Shown: positions 9,071 to 17,560 of the stretch, one piece after another
How positions within the stretch are numbered: position 1 is the first letter of the stretch
How the letters are laid out: every line of letters begins with the position of its first letter
Source: an uncultured Pelagibacteraceae bacterium
Lineage (GTDB): Bacteria > Pseudomonadota > Alphaproteobacteria > Pelagibacterales > Pelagibacteraceae
Length of the DNA: 39,996 nucleotides
Direction of reading: 5' to 3'
NCBI GenBank assembly: GCA_902569405.1
Contig: CACFTX010000007.1
Span: 1-39,996, forward strand
Program-made: the position numbers and the translations under genes
Notes under the pieces: model-generated
Told to the model about the DNA's origin: nothing
The model's database searches: none
Seen by the model: only the letters and a program-made list of their open reading frames with translations

Positions 9071-11323
9071 ATGTTTTTAATAAAAAAAATCCTCATCATA
9101 TTTTTTCTATTATTTCCAATTTCTAACTCATTTGGAAGTGTGACTTTTAATCAAACTGAAACTTTTTTTGATGACGGACAAGATAATATTAATGGTTTAA
9201 CTTTTAATGATGATGGAACCAAGATATTTATCATAACTTCAGATGGAGCTGGTGAAGACTATGTTTCTGAATATACTCTTTCTACACCTTATGATATTTC
9301 AACAAGAAGTTATGCGGGAGACAGTGAAAGATGTGCGCTTGATGCACCTGATGATGCAAATACTGATGTAGATGATACCCAAGGAGCTGAGCAAGGTGGT
9401 GATATGGCATTTAGCAGTGATGGTTTGATAATGTTAACCACAAATAGAGGTACTAGTGGCGGCTTCAATGACTTTGTATTAAAATTTACTTTAACGACTG
9501 CTTATGATGTTTCAACTTGTTCTTATGACAGTGTAAAATACGTTGATACAGATGCTCTTCAAGATGGAGCGACCGATCTAGATGGAACGACCAATCTCGA
9601 TAGAGTTGCTGCGAATAAACATTATTTGAGTGGTATTGCAATTAAACCTGATGGTACAAAAATATTTTTAAATTTTAATGATGCATCAGGAACTGATAAA
9701 GATAAAGACTCTATAAAAGAATATACTCTTTCAACAGCATTTGATCTATCTACAATGACGCTGGAGACAACGGCAATTCAACTTCATGTAACAAATAACC
9801 CAGAAGGTATGTCATTTAGTAATAATGGAAAAAGATTATTTTTAGCTTATAAGGCAGGTAAACATGTTGCTCAATTTTCTCTTCCTACTGCTTACAGTTT
9901 AGTGGGAGCTGTTTTAGATGGAACTGCTACACCACTCAACTCATCTGGAAGTAGTTTTAGTTTAGGTGCGCTTGGATTTAATGGCGAAGGTTTAAAACTT
10001 TATGTAAGTTCCTTTAATACCGAGGATATTTTTGAATTTGATTTAGCTTGTCCTTTCAATATTATTTCAGGAAAATGTCCTTCGATTACTGAAAATAGTG
10101 ACCGAACAGGAATGGCAGAAGCTCAAATAGAACTTGCAAAAAGAACAATTAATTTCTCAACAAACTCAGCTTTAAATAGATTGAAGTGGATTCGAAGAAA
10201 CAAAGATAAACAAAATTTATCTAATCAAAATATTAAATTAAATTTTTCAAACAGTATGCTTTCATCTTTAAAAGTATTGCCAATTTCATCTTTTAAAAAA
10301 GTATCAACCTCCAAAAATAAAAATGATTCAAATAAAAATTATTTCTACTGGAGCGAAGGAAGTATTTCTCTTGGAAGAGTAGGAGATACTAGTATTGCAT
10401 CAACAAAAGAAGTTCATACAAACTCTTTAACCTTTGGTCTTGATAGATTTACAGATGATTACGGCCTTGAGGGATTTGCCTTTAGGTTTGGTAATGACGA
10501 TGTTGATGTTGGTAACGCTGGAAGCAATTTAGATTCGAATACCTATAACATCACATACTATAGTACATCACCTATTAAAGATGATACGAAATACTTAGAT
10601 AAGATTTTTGGAATAGGAAAAATAAGATCAGATATGCGTACTGTTATTGATGGTACAAATTTAAGTGCAGATAGAACAGGAAATCAAATATATGGCACTT
10701 TAAAAATTAAAGATGAGTATAAAAAGGATAACTTTACTCTTGTCCCATCTGGACAATTCGATTTTGGACACACAATTCTAAGAGGGTATCAAGAAGCAGG
10801 TACAGGAGCTATTGAAGTTGAAGACCAACATGTAAGAACGAAAAATTTAAGAGCAGCAATGGCATTGGTTGAAGATTTATCAAATGACAAATATACCTTG
10901 AAAAGGCACGGTAAATTGGAATATGTGGCTGAGTTAGATCGTTCCTCAAACTTTAAATATACTTATGTTGGGGATGGCAGTGTTACCTTTAATGATACAT
11001 TGCATACTGGAGCATTACATAATCTTAACGGTGAGATTGGTATAGATATAATTTTTCCAGAGCATTACAGTATTTTTATAATTTACGAGAGAAACCATGC
11101 ATTTGGCACAGGATATACTGATAACTTATATATAGCATTAGGATATCTACCCCATGAAGATACAGAGTATGCATTTTCAATTAATGGTTCTGAAAATTTA
11201 ATGTCAAAATTTGAAATAAAGAAAAGTATTAATGGTTACGATTTAAGTTTCAATTTAAACGATGATTTAACTAATTTAGGCAACAATAAAGAAGCAAGTA
11301 TAAATCTAAATAAAGTCTTTTAA
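9071..11323 (+). CDS. Secreted beta-propeller protein with autotransporter barrel (copy 2)
   Basis: A 750-residue paralogue of the gene just upstream with the same plan. The signal peptide is about residues 1-22 (ends NSFG). Five propeller-type repeats start near residues 42, 112, 189, 247 and 300, each ending like EYTLSTPYDIST. A linker with KWIRRNKDK lies near residues 370-380, and a C-terminal beta barrel runs from about 425 (YFYWSEGSISLG) to the end, which is Phe, as expected for an outer-membrane barrel. Repeat loops are longer and more acidic than in copy 1, and both share a Cys pair after the last repeat (FDLACPFNIISGKC here). The pair arose by tandem duplication and has diverged mostly in the passenger. 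Confidence 0.77.
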   Translation: MFLIKKILIIFFLLFPISNSFGSVTFNQTETFFDDGQDNINGLTFNDDGTKIFIITSDGAGEDYVSEYTLSTPYDISTRSYAGDSERCALDAPDDANTDVDDTQGAEQGGDMAFSSDGLIMLTTNRGTSGGFNDFVLKFTLTTAYDVSTCSYDSVKYVDTDALQDGATDLDGTTNLDRVAANKHYLSGIAIKPDGTKIFLNFNDASGTDKDKDSIKEYTLSTAFDLSTMTLETTAIQLHVTNNPEGMSFSNNGKRLFLAYKAGKHVAQFSLPTAYSLVGAVLDGTATPLNSSGSSFSLGALGFNGEGLKLYVSSFNTEDIFEFDLACPFNIISGKCPSITENSDRTGMAEAQIELAKRTINFSTNSALNRLKWIRRNKDKQNLSNQNIKLNFSNSMLSSLKVLPISSFKKVSTSKNKNDSNKNYFYWSEGSISLGRVGDTSIASTKEVHTNSLTFGLDRFTDDYGLEGFAFRFGNDDVDVGNAGSNLDSNTYNITYYSTSPIKDDTKYLDKIFGIGKIRSDMRTVIDGTNLSADRTGNQIYGTLKIKDEYKKDNFTLVPSGQFDFGHTILRGYQEAGTGAIEVEDQHVRTKNLRAAMALVEDLSNDKYTLKRHGKLEYVAELDRSSNFKYTYVGDGSVTFNDTLHTGALHNLNGEIGIDIIFPEHYSIFIIYERNHAFGTGYTDNLYIALGYLPHEDTEYAFSINGSENLMSKFEIKKSINGYDLSFNLNDDLTNLGNNKEASINLNKVF

Positions 11324-11355
11324 TTTTTTTTTATTAGGAATAAAGTGAAATTCTT

Positions 11356-11730
11356 ATGAGTTACAAATGGGACAACAAAAAACCAACTGCACAAATGCTG
11401 GGAAGATGGCAACCATTTCACGATGGTCATTATGCTTTATTTCAAGAGATTATAAAAAAAACTGGTCAAGTTTGTATTCAAATTAGAGATGTGCAAGGAG
11501 TTGATGATAATCCTTTTGATTTTGAAACGGTAAAGAAGAAAATAGAGGAAAGACTAAACCCAAAATATGAAGGTAGATTTAAAATTATTTTAGTGCCTAA
11601 TATAACTAATATTTGTTACGGAAGAGGAGTTGGGTATAAAATAGAAGAGATAGTTATGCCTGAAGAAATACAAAAAATTTCAGCAACTAAAATTAGAGCT
11701 AAAATGCGAGAGGATGGAGAATTGAAGTGA
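11356..11730 (+). CDS. Nucleotidyltransferase of the cytidylyltransferase-like superfamily
   Basis: A 124-residue protein with the signature GRWQPFHDGH (residues 16-25), the HxGH-type nucleotide site, and the matching C-terminal ISATKIR motif (108-114). The superfamily moves AMP or CMP from ATP or CTP to a phosphorylated substrate (examples: NMN adenylyltransferase, PPAT, glycerol-3-phosphate cytidylyltransferase). The substrate is not evident; the central QIRDVQGVDDNPFDFET resembles the NMNAT-like group. It overlaps the next gene by 4 bases (GTGA) and begins the long operon ending at 18777. The APS-kinase-like protein at 6428 is a possible partner by analogy with two-enzyme activation pathways. 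Confidence 0.7.
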   Translation: MSYKWDNKKPTAQMLGRWQPFHDGHYALFQEIIKKTGQVCIQIRDVQGVDDNPFDFETVKKKIEERLNPKYEGRFKIILVPNITNICYGRGVGYKIEEIVMPEEIQKISATKIRAKMREDGELK

Positions 11731-12578
11731 ACGAAAGACTTAAGTCGATAGTAGATTTAAAAAAATATCCAATCTATGACTTAAATTCTCCAACAATTAA
11801 AAATTTAATTAAAAGATGCAGGAAAGAATTAGATAAATTTAGCTGCTCAACTATTCCTAATTTTATTTTACCAAAATCATTAGAAATAATGAATTCAGAA
11901 TTAGAAAAACAATTAGATGAAGTTTATATGTCTAAGGAAAGTATAAATCCTTATTTATATGCTGAAGATAACCCTAAATTACCTAAGGATCATCCAAAAA
12001 GAACTTTTATGAATAGATACAATGGATATTTAAATTCTGATTGTTTCCCTAAAAATTCTGAAATGAAATACCTTTACGAAACAGATGAACTTTTAAAATT
12101 TGTATCTGCATGTTTAGGAGTTTCTCCAATTTATAGATGGGCAGATCCGTTAGCTTGTCATGCTTATAATGTTATGGAGCCAGAAGGAATACTTCCTTGG
12201 CATTTTGACAGTTGTGAATTTACATTAAGTTTAATGATTCAAAAACCAGAGAAAGGTGGAGTATTTGAATACTGTCCAAATATTCGAGAACCTGGAAATG
12301 AAAATTTTGAAGAAGTTAAAAAAGTTTTAAATGGAGACAGATCAAGAGTAAAACAATTAAAATTAGAACCGGGTGATCTTCAAATATTCAAAGGAAGATT
12401 TACTTTACACAGAGTAACAAAAATAGAAGGTCAAAAATCAAGATACATGTGTATTCCAGCTTATGTTTTAGATCCTTGGAGAGTCAATACTCCAGAGCAT
12501 TCAAAAGCAATTTATGGTAAAGTTTTACCAATTCATTTGGAGAGAAATGCAGCAAGATCAGACGGTTTAGCCGATTAA
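11727..12578 (+). CDS. 2-oxoglutarate/Fe(II)-dependent oxygenase (tandem copy 1)
   Basis: Starts with GTG at 11727, overlapping the upstream stop by 4 bases. The 283 residues contain an iron-binding triad His159-x-Asp161 (in LPWHFDSCEF) and His228 (in RFTLHRVT), with Arg239 placed to bind 2-oxoglutarate. The blocks KGGVFEYCPNIR and EPGDLQIFKGRFTLHRVT resemble the BesD/HalD and ArpA-like group, which acts on free amino acids or small amines. Because the second ligand is Asp and not Gly, hydroxylation or demethylation is expected, not halogenation. The next gene, 1 base on, is a close paralogue. Substrate unknown; the carnitine-dehydrogenase-like neighbour suggests a betaine-type compound. Confidence 0.75.
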   Translation: MNERLKSIVDLKKYPIYDLNSPTIKNLIKRCRKELDKFSCSTIPNFILPKSLEIMNSELEKQLDEVYMSKESINPYLYAEDNPKLPKDHPKRTFMNRYNGYLNSDCFPKNSEMKYLYETDELLKFVSACLGVSPIYRWADPLACHAYNVMEPEGILPWHFDSCEFTLSLMIQKPEKGGVFEYCPNIREPGNENFEEVKKVLNGDRSRVKQLKLEPGDLQIFKGRFTLHRVTKIEGQKSRYMCIPAYVLDPWRVNTPEHSKAIYGKVLPIHLERNAARSDGLAD

Positions 12579-12579
12579 T

Positions 12580-13422
12580 ATGAATGTTAACGACATAATA
12601 AATTTAGAAAACTATCCAATAAATGATACAGGTTCAATAAAGTATAATGAGTTAATTAATTATACTAGAAAACATCTTAACGAAGATGGTTGCTGTGTTC
12701 TTTCTAACTTTATTAGACACGATTCAATTAAAAGAATGAAAGATGAGGTAGACAGAAATCTAGGAAAAATTTATTTTACAAGCGATAAACACAATCCTTA
12801 TTTTACAAAAGAAGATAAAACTCTTAATGAAAATCATCCAAAAAGAATATTCACTGTTAGGCAAAGTGGATACTTAAATTCAGATGATTTAGAAAAAAAT
12901 TCTGACCTAAATAAATTTTATGATTTAGAAGAAATGCTAAAATTTGTATCAGATAGTCTTGAAGTATTTCCTCTTTATACATGGGCAGATCCTTTGGGAA
13001 AAAATCCTTACAGCGTTATGCATACTAATCATTATTTTCCTTGGCATTTTGATGGTAATGAATTTACTTTAAGTATTTTAGTTCAAAAAGCGGAAAAAGG
13101 AGGACTTTTTGAATATTCTCCAGATATAAGGAGTAAAGATAATGAAAACTTTGATGAAGTTACAAAAGTTTTAAAAGGTGATCGAACAAAAGTTAAATCT
13201 TTAGATTTAAAACCTGGTGATCTTCAAATTTTCAAAGGTAGATTTTCAATGCATAGAGTTACAAAGATAGAAGGAAAGACTTCAAGATATATAGCTTTAC
13301 CTTGCTATGTAAAAGATCCTTTAAAAATTAATAAACCTGAACATTCTAAACAGGTATATGGAAAAGCTTTGCCAATTCATTTTAAAAGAGAGAATATTGA
13401 AGGAGATGGATTAACAGACTGA
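12580..13422 (+). CDS. 2-oxoglutarate/Fe(II)-dependent oxygenase (tandem copy 2)
   Basis: A 280-residue paralogue of the preceding gene, alignable over its whole length. The triad is His156-x-Asp158 (PWHFDGNEF) and His225 (RFSMHRVT), with Arg236 for 2-oxoglutarate. Differences sit in the substrate-side region before the first histidine: copy 1 has LACHAYNVMEPEGI where this has LGKNPYSVMHTNHY. This suggests different substrates or successive steps on one substrate. The ATG follows the upstream stop by one base and the stop overlaps the next ATG (TGATG), so all three are likely translated in a coupled way. Confidence 0.75.
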   Translation: MNVNDIINLENYPINDTGSIKYNELINYTRKHLNEDGCCVLSNFIRHDSIKRMKDEVDRNLGKIYFTSDKHNPYFTKEDKTLNENHPKRIFTVRQSGYLNSDDLEKNSDLNKFYDLEEMLKFVSDSLEVFPLYTWADPLGKNPYSVMHTNHYFPWHFDGNEFTLSILVQKAEKGGLFEYSPDIRSKDNENFDEVTKVLKGDRTKVKSLDLKPGDLQIFKGRFSMHRVTKIEGKTSRYIALPCYVKDPLKINKPEHSKQVYGKALPIHFKRENIEGDGLTD

Positions 13423-14153
13423 TGAAAAAAAATATTAATGAAGCTGAATGGAAAGTAAGAGTTGATCTTGCGGCAATGTTTAGGCTAACTCACATGATGG
13501 GTTGGGACGATACAGTCTGGAATCATATTACAGCAAGAACTCCAGGAACAGATCATACTTTTTTCATGCATCAATTTGGACTTTTGTATGAAGAAATTAA
13601 AGCTTCAAATCTTATTAAGGTTGATGAAAATGGAAAAGTTTTAGAAGGCCCAGATGATGTTAACACTGCAGGCTTTATAATTCATAGCGCTGTACATTTA
13701 AATCATCCAAAAAATAAATTTGTTTTTCACGCTCATCCTCCAAAAGCCTTAGCAGCAACATCTTTGAAGGATGGAATTCCATATTTAGTTCAAGACTCAG
13801 CAATGCTTTATGGAAAAGTTGGATATCATGACTGGGAAGGTTTATCTGTAGATAAAGATGAGAGATTTAGAATAGCCGAAAATCTTGGAGAAAATAAAGT
13901 TTTGATAATGAAAAACCATGGCTTGTTAACTGTTGGAGAAACAGCAGGAGAGTCATTTATGAATATGTATTATGCAGTAAGAATGTGCGAAGTTGCAGTG
14001 CAAGCACAAGGCTCGGGGTTAAAAATAGAGACAGCAGCAAAATCTTTATGGGAAAAATCTCAAAAACAATATGATGCCTTTTCTCCAGGACCAAATGAAT
14101 GGCCAGCATTATTAAGAAGATGTGATGCTGTAGATTCAAGTTACAAAGAATAA
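13422..14153 (+). CDS. Class II aldolase/adducin family protein
   Basis: A 243-residue zinc aldolase-fold protein. The metal site is seen as His103-x-His105 in FHAHPPKALAATS and His166 in KNHGLLTVG. Family members cleave or epimerise small phosphorylated or unphosphorylated hydroxy-acids and sugars (fuculose-phosphate aldolase, ribulose-phosphate epimerase, decarboxylating members). The substrate here is unknown. It shares a base with the upstream stop, and the carnitine-dehydrogenase-like gene follows after one base, so it may cleave a carbon skeleton made by the oxygenases or the dehydrogenase. Confidence 0.8.
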   Translation: MKKNINEAEWKVRVDLAAMFRLTHMMGWDDTVWNHITARTPGTDHTFFMHQFGLLYEEIKASNLIKVDENGKVLEGPDDVNTAGFIIHSAVHLNHPKNKFVFHAHPPKALAATSLKDGIPYLVQDSAMLYGKVGYHDWEGLSVDKDERFRIAENLGENKVLIMKNHGLLTVGETAGESFMNMYYAVRMCEVAVQAQGSGLKIETAAKSLWEKSQKQYDAFSPGPNEWPALLRRCDAVDSSYKE

Positions 14154-14154
14154 A

Positions 14155-15102
14155 ATGAAAAGTAATATCAAAAATGTTGCTGTCATAGGCACAGGAGTTA
14201 TAGGTGCTGGTTGGATTATTAGGTCTTTAGTTCACAACAAAAAGGTTATTGCTTTTGATAAAGATCTTAAATTAAAGAAGAGATTAATTGCTGAAATAAA
14301 ACGTACTTGGCCATATGTAAAAAAACTATTTAACAAAAAAAAACTTAATTTAAAAAACTTTAGATACGTTACTTCAATAGAAGAAGCATTAAAAGATGCT
14401 GATTTTATTCAAGAGTGTGCAACTGAAAATTATAGAATAAAAACTAAGTTAATGAGCATTATTGGTAAACATGCAAAACCTAATGCCATTATTTCTTCTA
14501 GCTCATCTGGTTTGCTTCCAACAAGAATATATTCAAAGTGTAAAAATCCAGCACGCACAATGATTGGTCATCCATTTAATCCTGTTTACATGTGTCCTGG
14601 AGTAGAAATTGTTCCTGGAAAAAAAACAAAAAAGAAATTTTTAAACAAAGCTAATAAATTTTATAAATCAATATCAATGAACCCAATTATGGTTAAAAAA
14701 GAATTACCAGGGTATTTAGCAGACAGACTTCAAGAAGCTTTATGGAGAGAGGCATTACATATTGTAAATGAAGGTTATGCATCAACTAAAGATTTAGATA
14801 GATCAATTGAAGATGGACCTGGCTTAAGATGGTCGCTAATGGGAATATTTTTAACTTATCATTTAGCAGGTGGTAAAGCTGGAATGAAACATATGTTAGA
14901 ACAATTTGGACCCGCACTAAAATTACCTTGGACCAAACTAAAAGCTCCAAAACTTTCAAAAAAATTATCTTCAAGAGTTATTTCAGGTACCAGACAGCAA
15001 GCTAAAGGAAAATCTGTAGCAATGATATCAAATATTAGAGACGAGTATTTAGTTAACCTTCAAAAGCTGAGAAAAAAATACGAAAATAAGATAAGAAGAT
15101 AG
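14155..15102 (+). CDS. L-carnitine 3-dehydrogenase-like, 3-hydroxyacyl-CoA dehydrogenase family
   Basis: Predicted NAD-dependent oxidation of a 3-hydroxy acid, most likely L-carnitine to 3-dehydrocarnitine. The NAD motif is VIGTGVIGAGW (residues 10-20). The family catalytic histidine is His139 in GHPFNP. The C-terminal half has LPGYLADRLQEALWREAL and DGPGLRWSLMG followed by HLAGGKAGMKH, which resembles carnitine dehydrogenases more than fatty-acid HADs. At 315 residues it matches the stand-alone form; no thioesterase-type fusion is present. Oxidised carnitine can be broken to glycine betaine, which would feed the BHMT/DMGDH route in this window. Related 3-hydroxy acids remain possible. Confidence 0.78.
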   Translation: MKSNIKNVAVIGTGVIGAGWIIRSLVHNKKVIAFDKDLKLKKRLIAEIKRTWPYVKKLFNKKKLNLKNFRYVTSIEEALKDADFIQECATENYRIKTKLMSIIGKHAKPNAIISSSSSGLLPTRIYSKCKNPARTMIGHPFNPVYMCPGVEIVPGKKTKKKFLNKANKFYKSISMNPIMVKKELPGYLADRLQEALWREALHIVNEGYASTKDLDRSIEDGPGLRWSLMGIFLTYHLAGGKAGMKHMLEQFGPALKLPWTKLKAPKLSKKLSSRVISGTRQQAKGKSVAMISNIRDEYLVNLQKLRKKYENKIRR

Positions 15103-15105
15103 TTA

Positions 15106-16326
15106 GTGACTAAAATAAATAACCTAAATGACATTGTAAATAATGGCTTATGTATAGGTTGCGGACTTTGTCAAAGTATTACCGGTAAAGATTCTATTGA
15201 AATCACAATGTCTTCAAAAGGTAGATTAGAACCTAAAGAATTAAAAAAAATACCTTCTGATGTATTTAATAAAATATTAAATGTTTGTCCTGGTGTTATT
15301 GTAGAAGGACTCCCAAAAGAACAAGTTGATACAAAAGCAAAACATGATTTGGTCTGGGGTTATTATTTGTCTTTATTTTACGCATGGTCTACTGATGAAA
15401 AAATTAGATTTGAAAGTTCAACAGGTGGATTATTAAATGGGTTATCGCTTTATTTAATAGAATCAAAAAAAATAAATTTTATTTTACATACTATTACTAA
15501 TCCCAAAAAACCAATGAGAAGTGTATCTAAACTTAGTTATAATAAAGAAGAATTATTAAATTCCAATAGCTGCTCAAGATATGGACCTGCCTCACCTTTA
15601 GATAAATTTCATGAAGCGTTAAATTTAAACGAACCTTTTGCATTTGTTGGTAAACCTTGTGACATTAGCGCTATAAGGCAATTATCTAAAACAGATGAAA
15701 GAGTTAATAAGTTATGTAAATATTTATTAACTTTAGTTTGTGGAGGTTCAACAGAGTTTACAAAATCACAAGATTTTATTGAAAGTTTTAAAGTAAAAGA
15801 AGAAGAATTATCTATCTTTAGATACAGAGGGTTTGGAAATCCAGGTAAAATGTATATTAAAACAAAAGATGGAAGGGAGCATGATAGAGAATACAATTCT
15901 TTTTGGGGAGAAGAATCTACTTGGAGAGTTCATTTTAGATGTAAAATTTGTCCAGATGCAATCGGAGAAAGTTCTGATATTGCGGCATTAGATACGTGGA
16001 GAGGAGGATCTCCCAAAGGTGAAGATGAAGGTTTTAATGCAGCAATTGTTAGAACAAAAAAGGGATTAGATTTATTGAATGATGCAATTAAAGCTGGATA
16101 TATAAAAAAAGGAGAAGAGTTAAAAATTGAAGATATTAATGATTTTCAACCCCACCAGGTAAATAAGAAAAAAGCAGTATACGCAAGACACAAAGGCATG
16201 AGACAAAAAAATATACCAACAATTAATACCAATGGTTTAAGAATAAAAGAACTATATGATTTAAACTCTAAAGAATTTAATTTAAAAGAAGAAGAAGGTA
16301 TTAGCAGTAGGTTAAAAAAAATATGA
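15106..16326 (+). CDS. FrhB/FdhB-like flavin and iron-sulfur oxidoreductase
   Basis: Starts with GTG at 15106. The 406 residues show the coenzyme F420 hydrogenase/dehydrogenase beta-subunit layout: an N-terminal CxxCxxC (Cys16, Cys19, Cys22 in LCIGCGLC), a middle FESSTGGLLNGL and VGKPCDISAIRQL, and a late CKICPDAIGESSDIA with AALDTW. Such proteins pass electrons between a flavin or F420 and Fe-S clusters; bacterial and plant members often do not use F420 (for example chlorophyll-metabolism reductases). No F420 biosynthesis gene is in this window. Its place in a catabolic operon, overlapping the next gene by 4 bases, suggests reduction or oxidation of an intermediate with ferredoxin. Confidence 0.75.
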   Translation: MTKINNLNDIVNNGLCIGCGLCQSITGKDSIEITMSSKGRLEPKELKKIPSDVFNKILNVCPGVIVEGLPKEQVDTKAKHDLVWGYYLSLFYAWSTDEKIRFESSTGGLLNGLSLYLIESKKINFILHTITNPKKPMRSVSKLSYNKEELLNSNSCSRYGPASPLDKFHEALNLNEPFAFVGKPCDISAIRQLSKTDERVNKLCKYLLTLVCGGSTEFTKSQDFIESFKVKEEELSIFRYRGFGNPGKMYIKTKDGREHDREYNSFWGEESTWRVHFRCKICPDAIGESSDIAALDTWRGGSPKGEDEGFNAAIVRTKKGLDLLNDAIKAGYIKKGEELKIEDINDFQPHQVNKKKAVYARHKGMRQKNIPTINTNGLRIKELYDLNSKEFNLKEEEGISSRLKKI

Positions 16327-17096
16327 GTGTTTTAGTTAAAAATTTAGGCAGCGGTATAAAGAATGTAACAATAAATGATCCAAAGACCTATAATTCATTA
16401 TCTTTTGCAACTTTAAGATCTCTTTTAAATACTTTTAAAAAACTCGATAAAGATAATAATACTAAAGTAATAATTTTAGATGGCGCAGGAAAAGGCTTTA
16501 GTGCAGGCCATAATTTGAAAGAAGTAAGATCTTTAAAAGCAAGATCAAAATATCTGAAATTATTTAATCTATGTTCAAAAGTAATGATCCAAATAGTTGA
16601 AGGAAGAAAACCAGTTATAGCTAAAGTGCATGGTGCCGCTTATGCTGCTGGATGTCAGTTAGTAGCCAGTTGTGATTTAGCTTACAGCACAAAAGACACA
16701 ATGTTTGCAACACCCGGCGTTAATATAGGATTATTTTGTAGTACACCCATGGTTGCAGTTAGCAGAAAAATACACAGAAAAAGAATGATGAAAATGCTTT
16801 TAACTGGTGAACCTATAAAAGCTAACTATGCAAAAGAAATAGGTTTGATTAATGATCATTATTCAAAATCAAAATTAAATAGTGAAGTTTTAAAAGTAGC
16901 AAAAACAATTGCCTCTAAATCAAATCTAACTATAAAAATTGGAAAACAAGCATTCTATAAACAATTAGAAATGCCATTAAGAAAAGCATATTCATATACA
17001 AGCAAAATGATGACATTAAATATGATGGCCAGAGATGCTCATGAAGGAATATCTGCTTTTTTAGAAAAAAGAAAACCTAAATGGAAAAATAAATGA
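16323..17096 (+). CDS. Enoyl-CoA hydratase/isomerase family protein, ECHDC3-like
   Basis: A 257-residue crotonase-fold protein. The oxyanion-hole blocks are GKGFSAGHNLKE and KVHGAAYAAGCQLVASCD. After that comes FATPGVNIGLFCSTPMVAV, typical of the ECHDC3 group. Where true enoyl-CoA hydratases carry the catalytic Glu (in a PE motif), this has PG, so hydratase activity in the classic form is unlikely; another CoA-thioester reaction is more plausible. It overlaps both neighbours by 4 bases (ATGA). Confidence 0.78.
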   Translation: MSVLVKNLGSGIKNVTINDPKTYNSLSFATLRSLLNTFKKLDKDNNTKVIILDGAGKGFSAGHNLKEVRSLKARSKYLKLFNLCSKVMIQIVEGRKPVIAKVHGAAYAAGCQLVASCDLAYSTKDTMFATPGVNIGLFCSTPMVAVSRKIHRKRMMKMLLTGEPIKANYAKEIGLINDHYSKSKLNSEVLKVAKTIASKSNLTIKIGKQAFYKQLEMPLRKAYSYTSKMMTLNMMARDAHEGISAFLEKRKPKWKNK

Positions 17097-17560
17097 ATAA
17101 TAACGAAATAAAAAAAATATTAGAAAATTCAAAAACTATTGCGATGATTGGAGTAAGTTCAGAAAAAAAAGGAGAAGATCCAAAAAATTTAAAAAGAAAA
17201 CCCGCAAATGTAGTTATGAAATATATGCAGGATTTTGGTTATAAAGTGATACCAGTAAATCCATTTGCAAAAGGCGAAACAATAAATGGTGAAGTTGTGG
17301 TTAATGATATTGAAGATATTAAAATACCAGTTGATATTGTAGATGTATTTCGTCCATCTAAAGAAGCACCGGGTATAGCAAAAAAAGCAGTAAAGATTGG
17401 ATCTAAAGTTTTATGGCTTCAATACGGTCTTCATAACGAAGAAGCAAAAAAAATTTCCGAAAAATCAAAAATACAATATGTATCTGACAAATGTATAAAA
17501 CAAGAATATCAAAAAATTTTTGAGAAATCTAATCCAGTTTTTCCTGTTTTAAGAAATTAA
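17093..17560 (+). CDS. CoA-binding domain protein, YccU-like
   Basis: A 155-residue single-domain protein with a Rossmann-type CoA-binding fold: IAMIGVSSEK at the N-terminus, VVMKYMQDFGYKVIPVNPF, then VDIVDVFRPSKEAP and VLWLQYGLHNEEA. This is the CoA-binding domain also found in succinyl-CoA synthetase alpha and acetyl-CoA synthetase (ADP), but standing alone. The role of the stand-alone form is unclear; protein CoAlation or CoA sensing has been suggested for the family. Overlaps of 4 bases upstream and 1 base downstream place it inside the operon. Confidence 0.8.
   Translation: MNNNEIKKILENSKTIAMIGVSSEKKGEDPKNLKRKPANVVMKYMQDFGYKVIPVNPFAKGETINGEVVVNDIEDIKIPVDIVDVFRPSKEAPGIAKKAVKIGSKVLWLQYGLHNEEAKKISEKSKIQYVSDKCIKQEYQKIFEKSNPVFPVLRN

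Noticed and set aside
11727..13422. Radical halogenase pair
   Set aside because: The iron site has Asp (HFD) in both copies, while BesD-type halogenases have Gly there.
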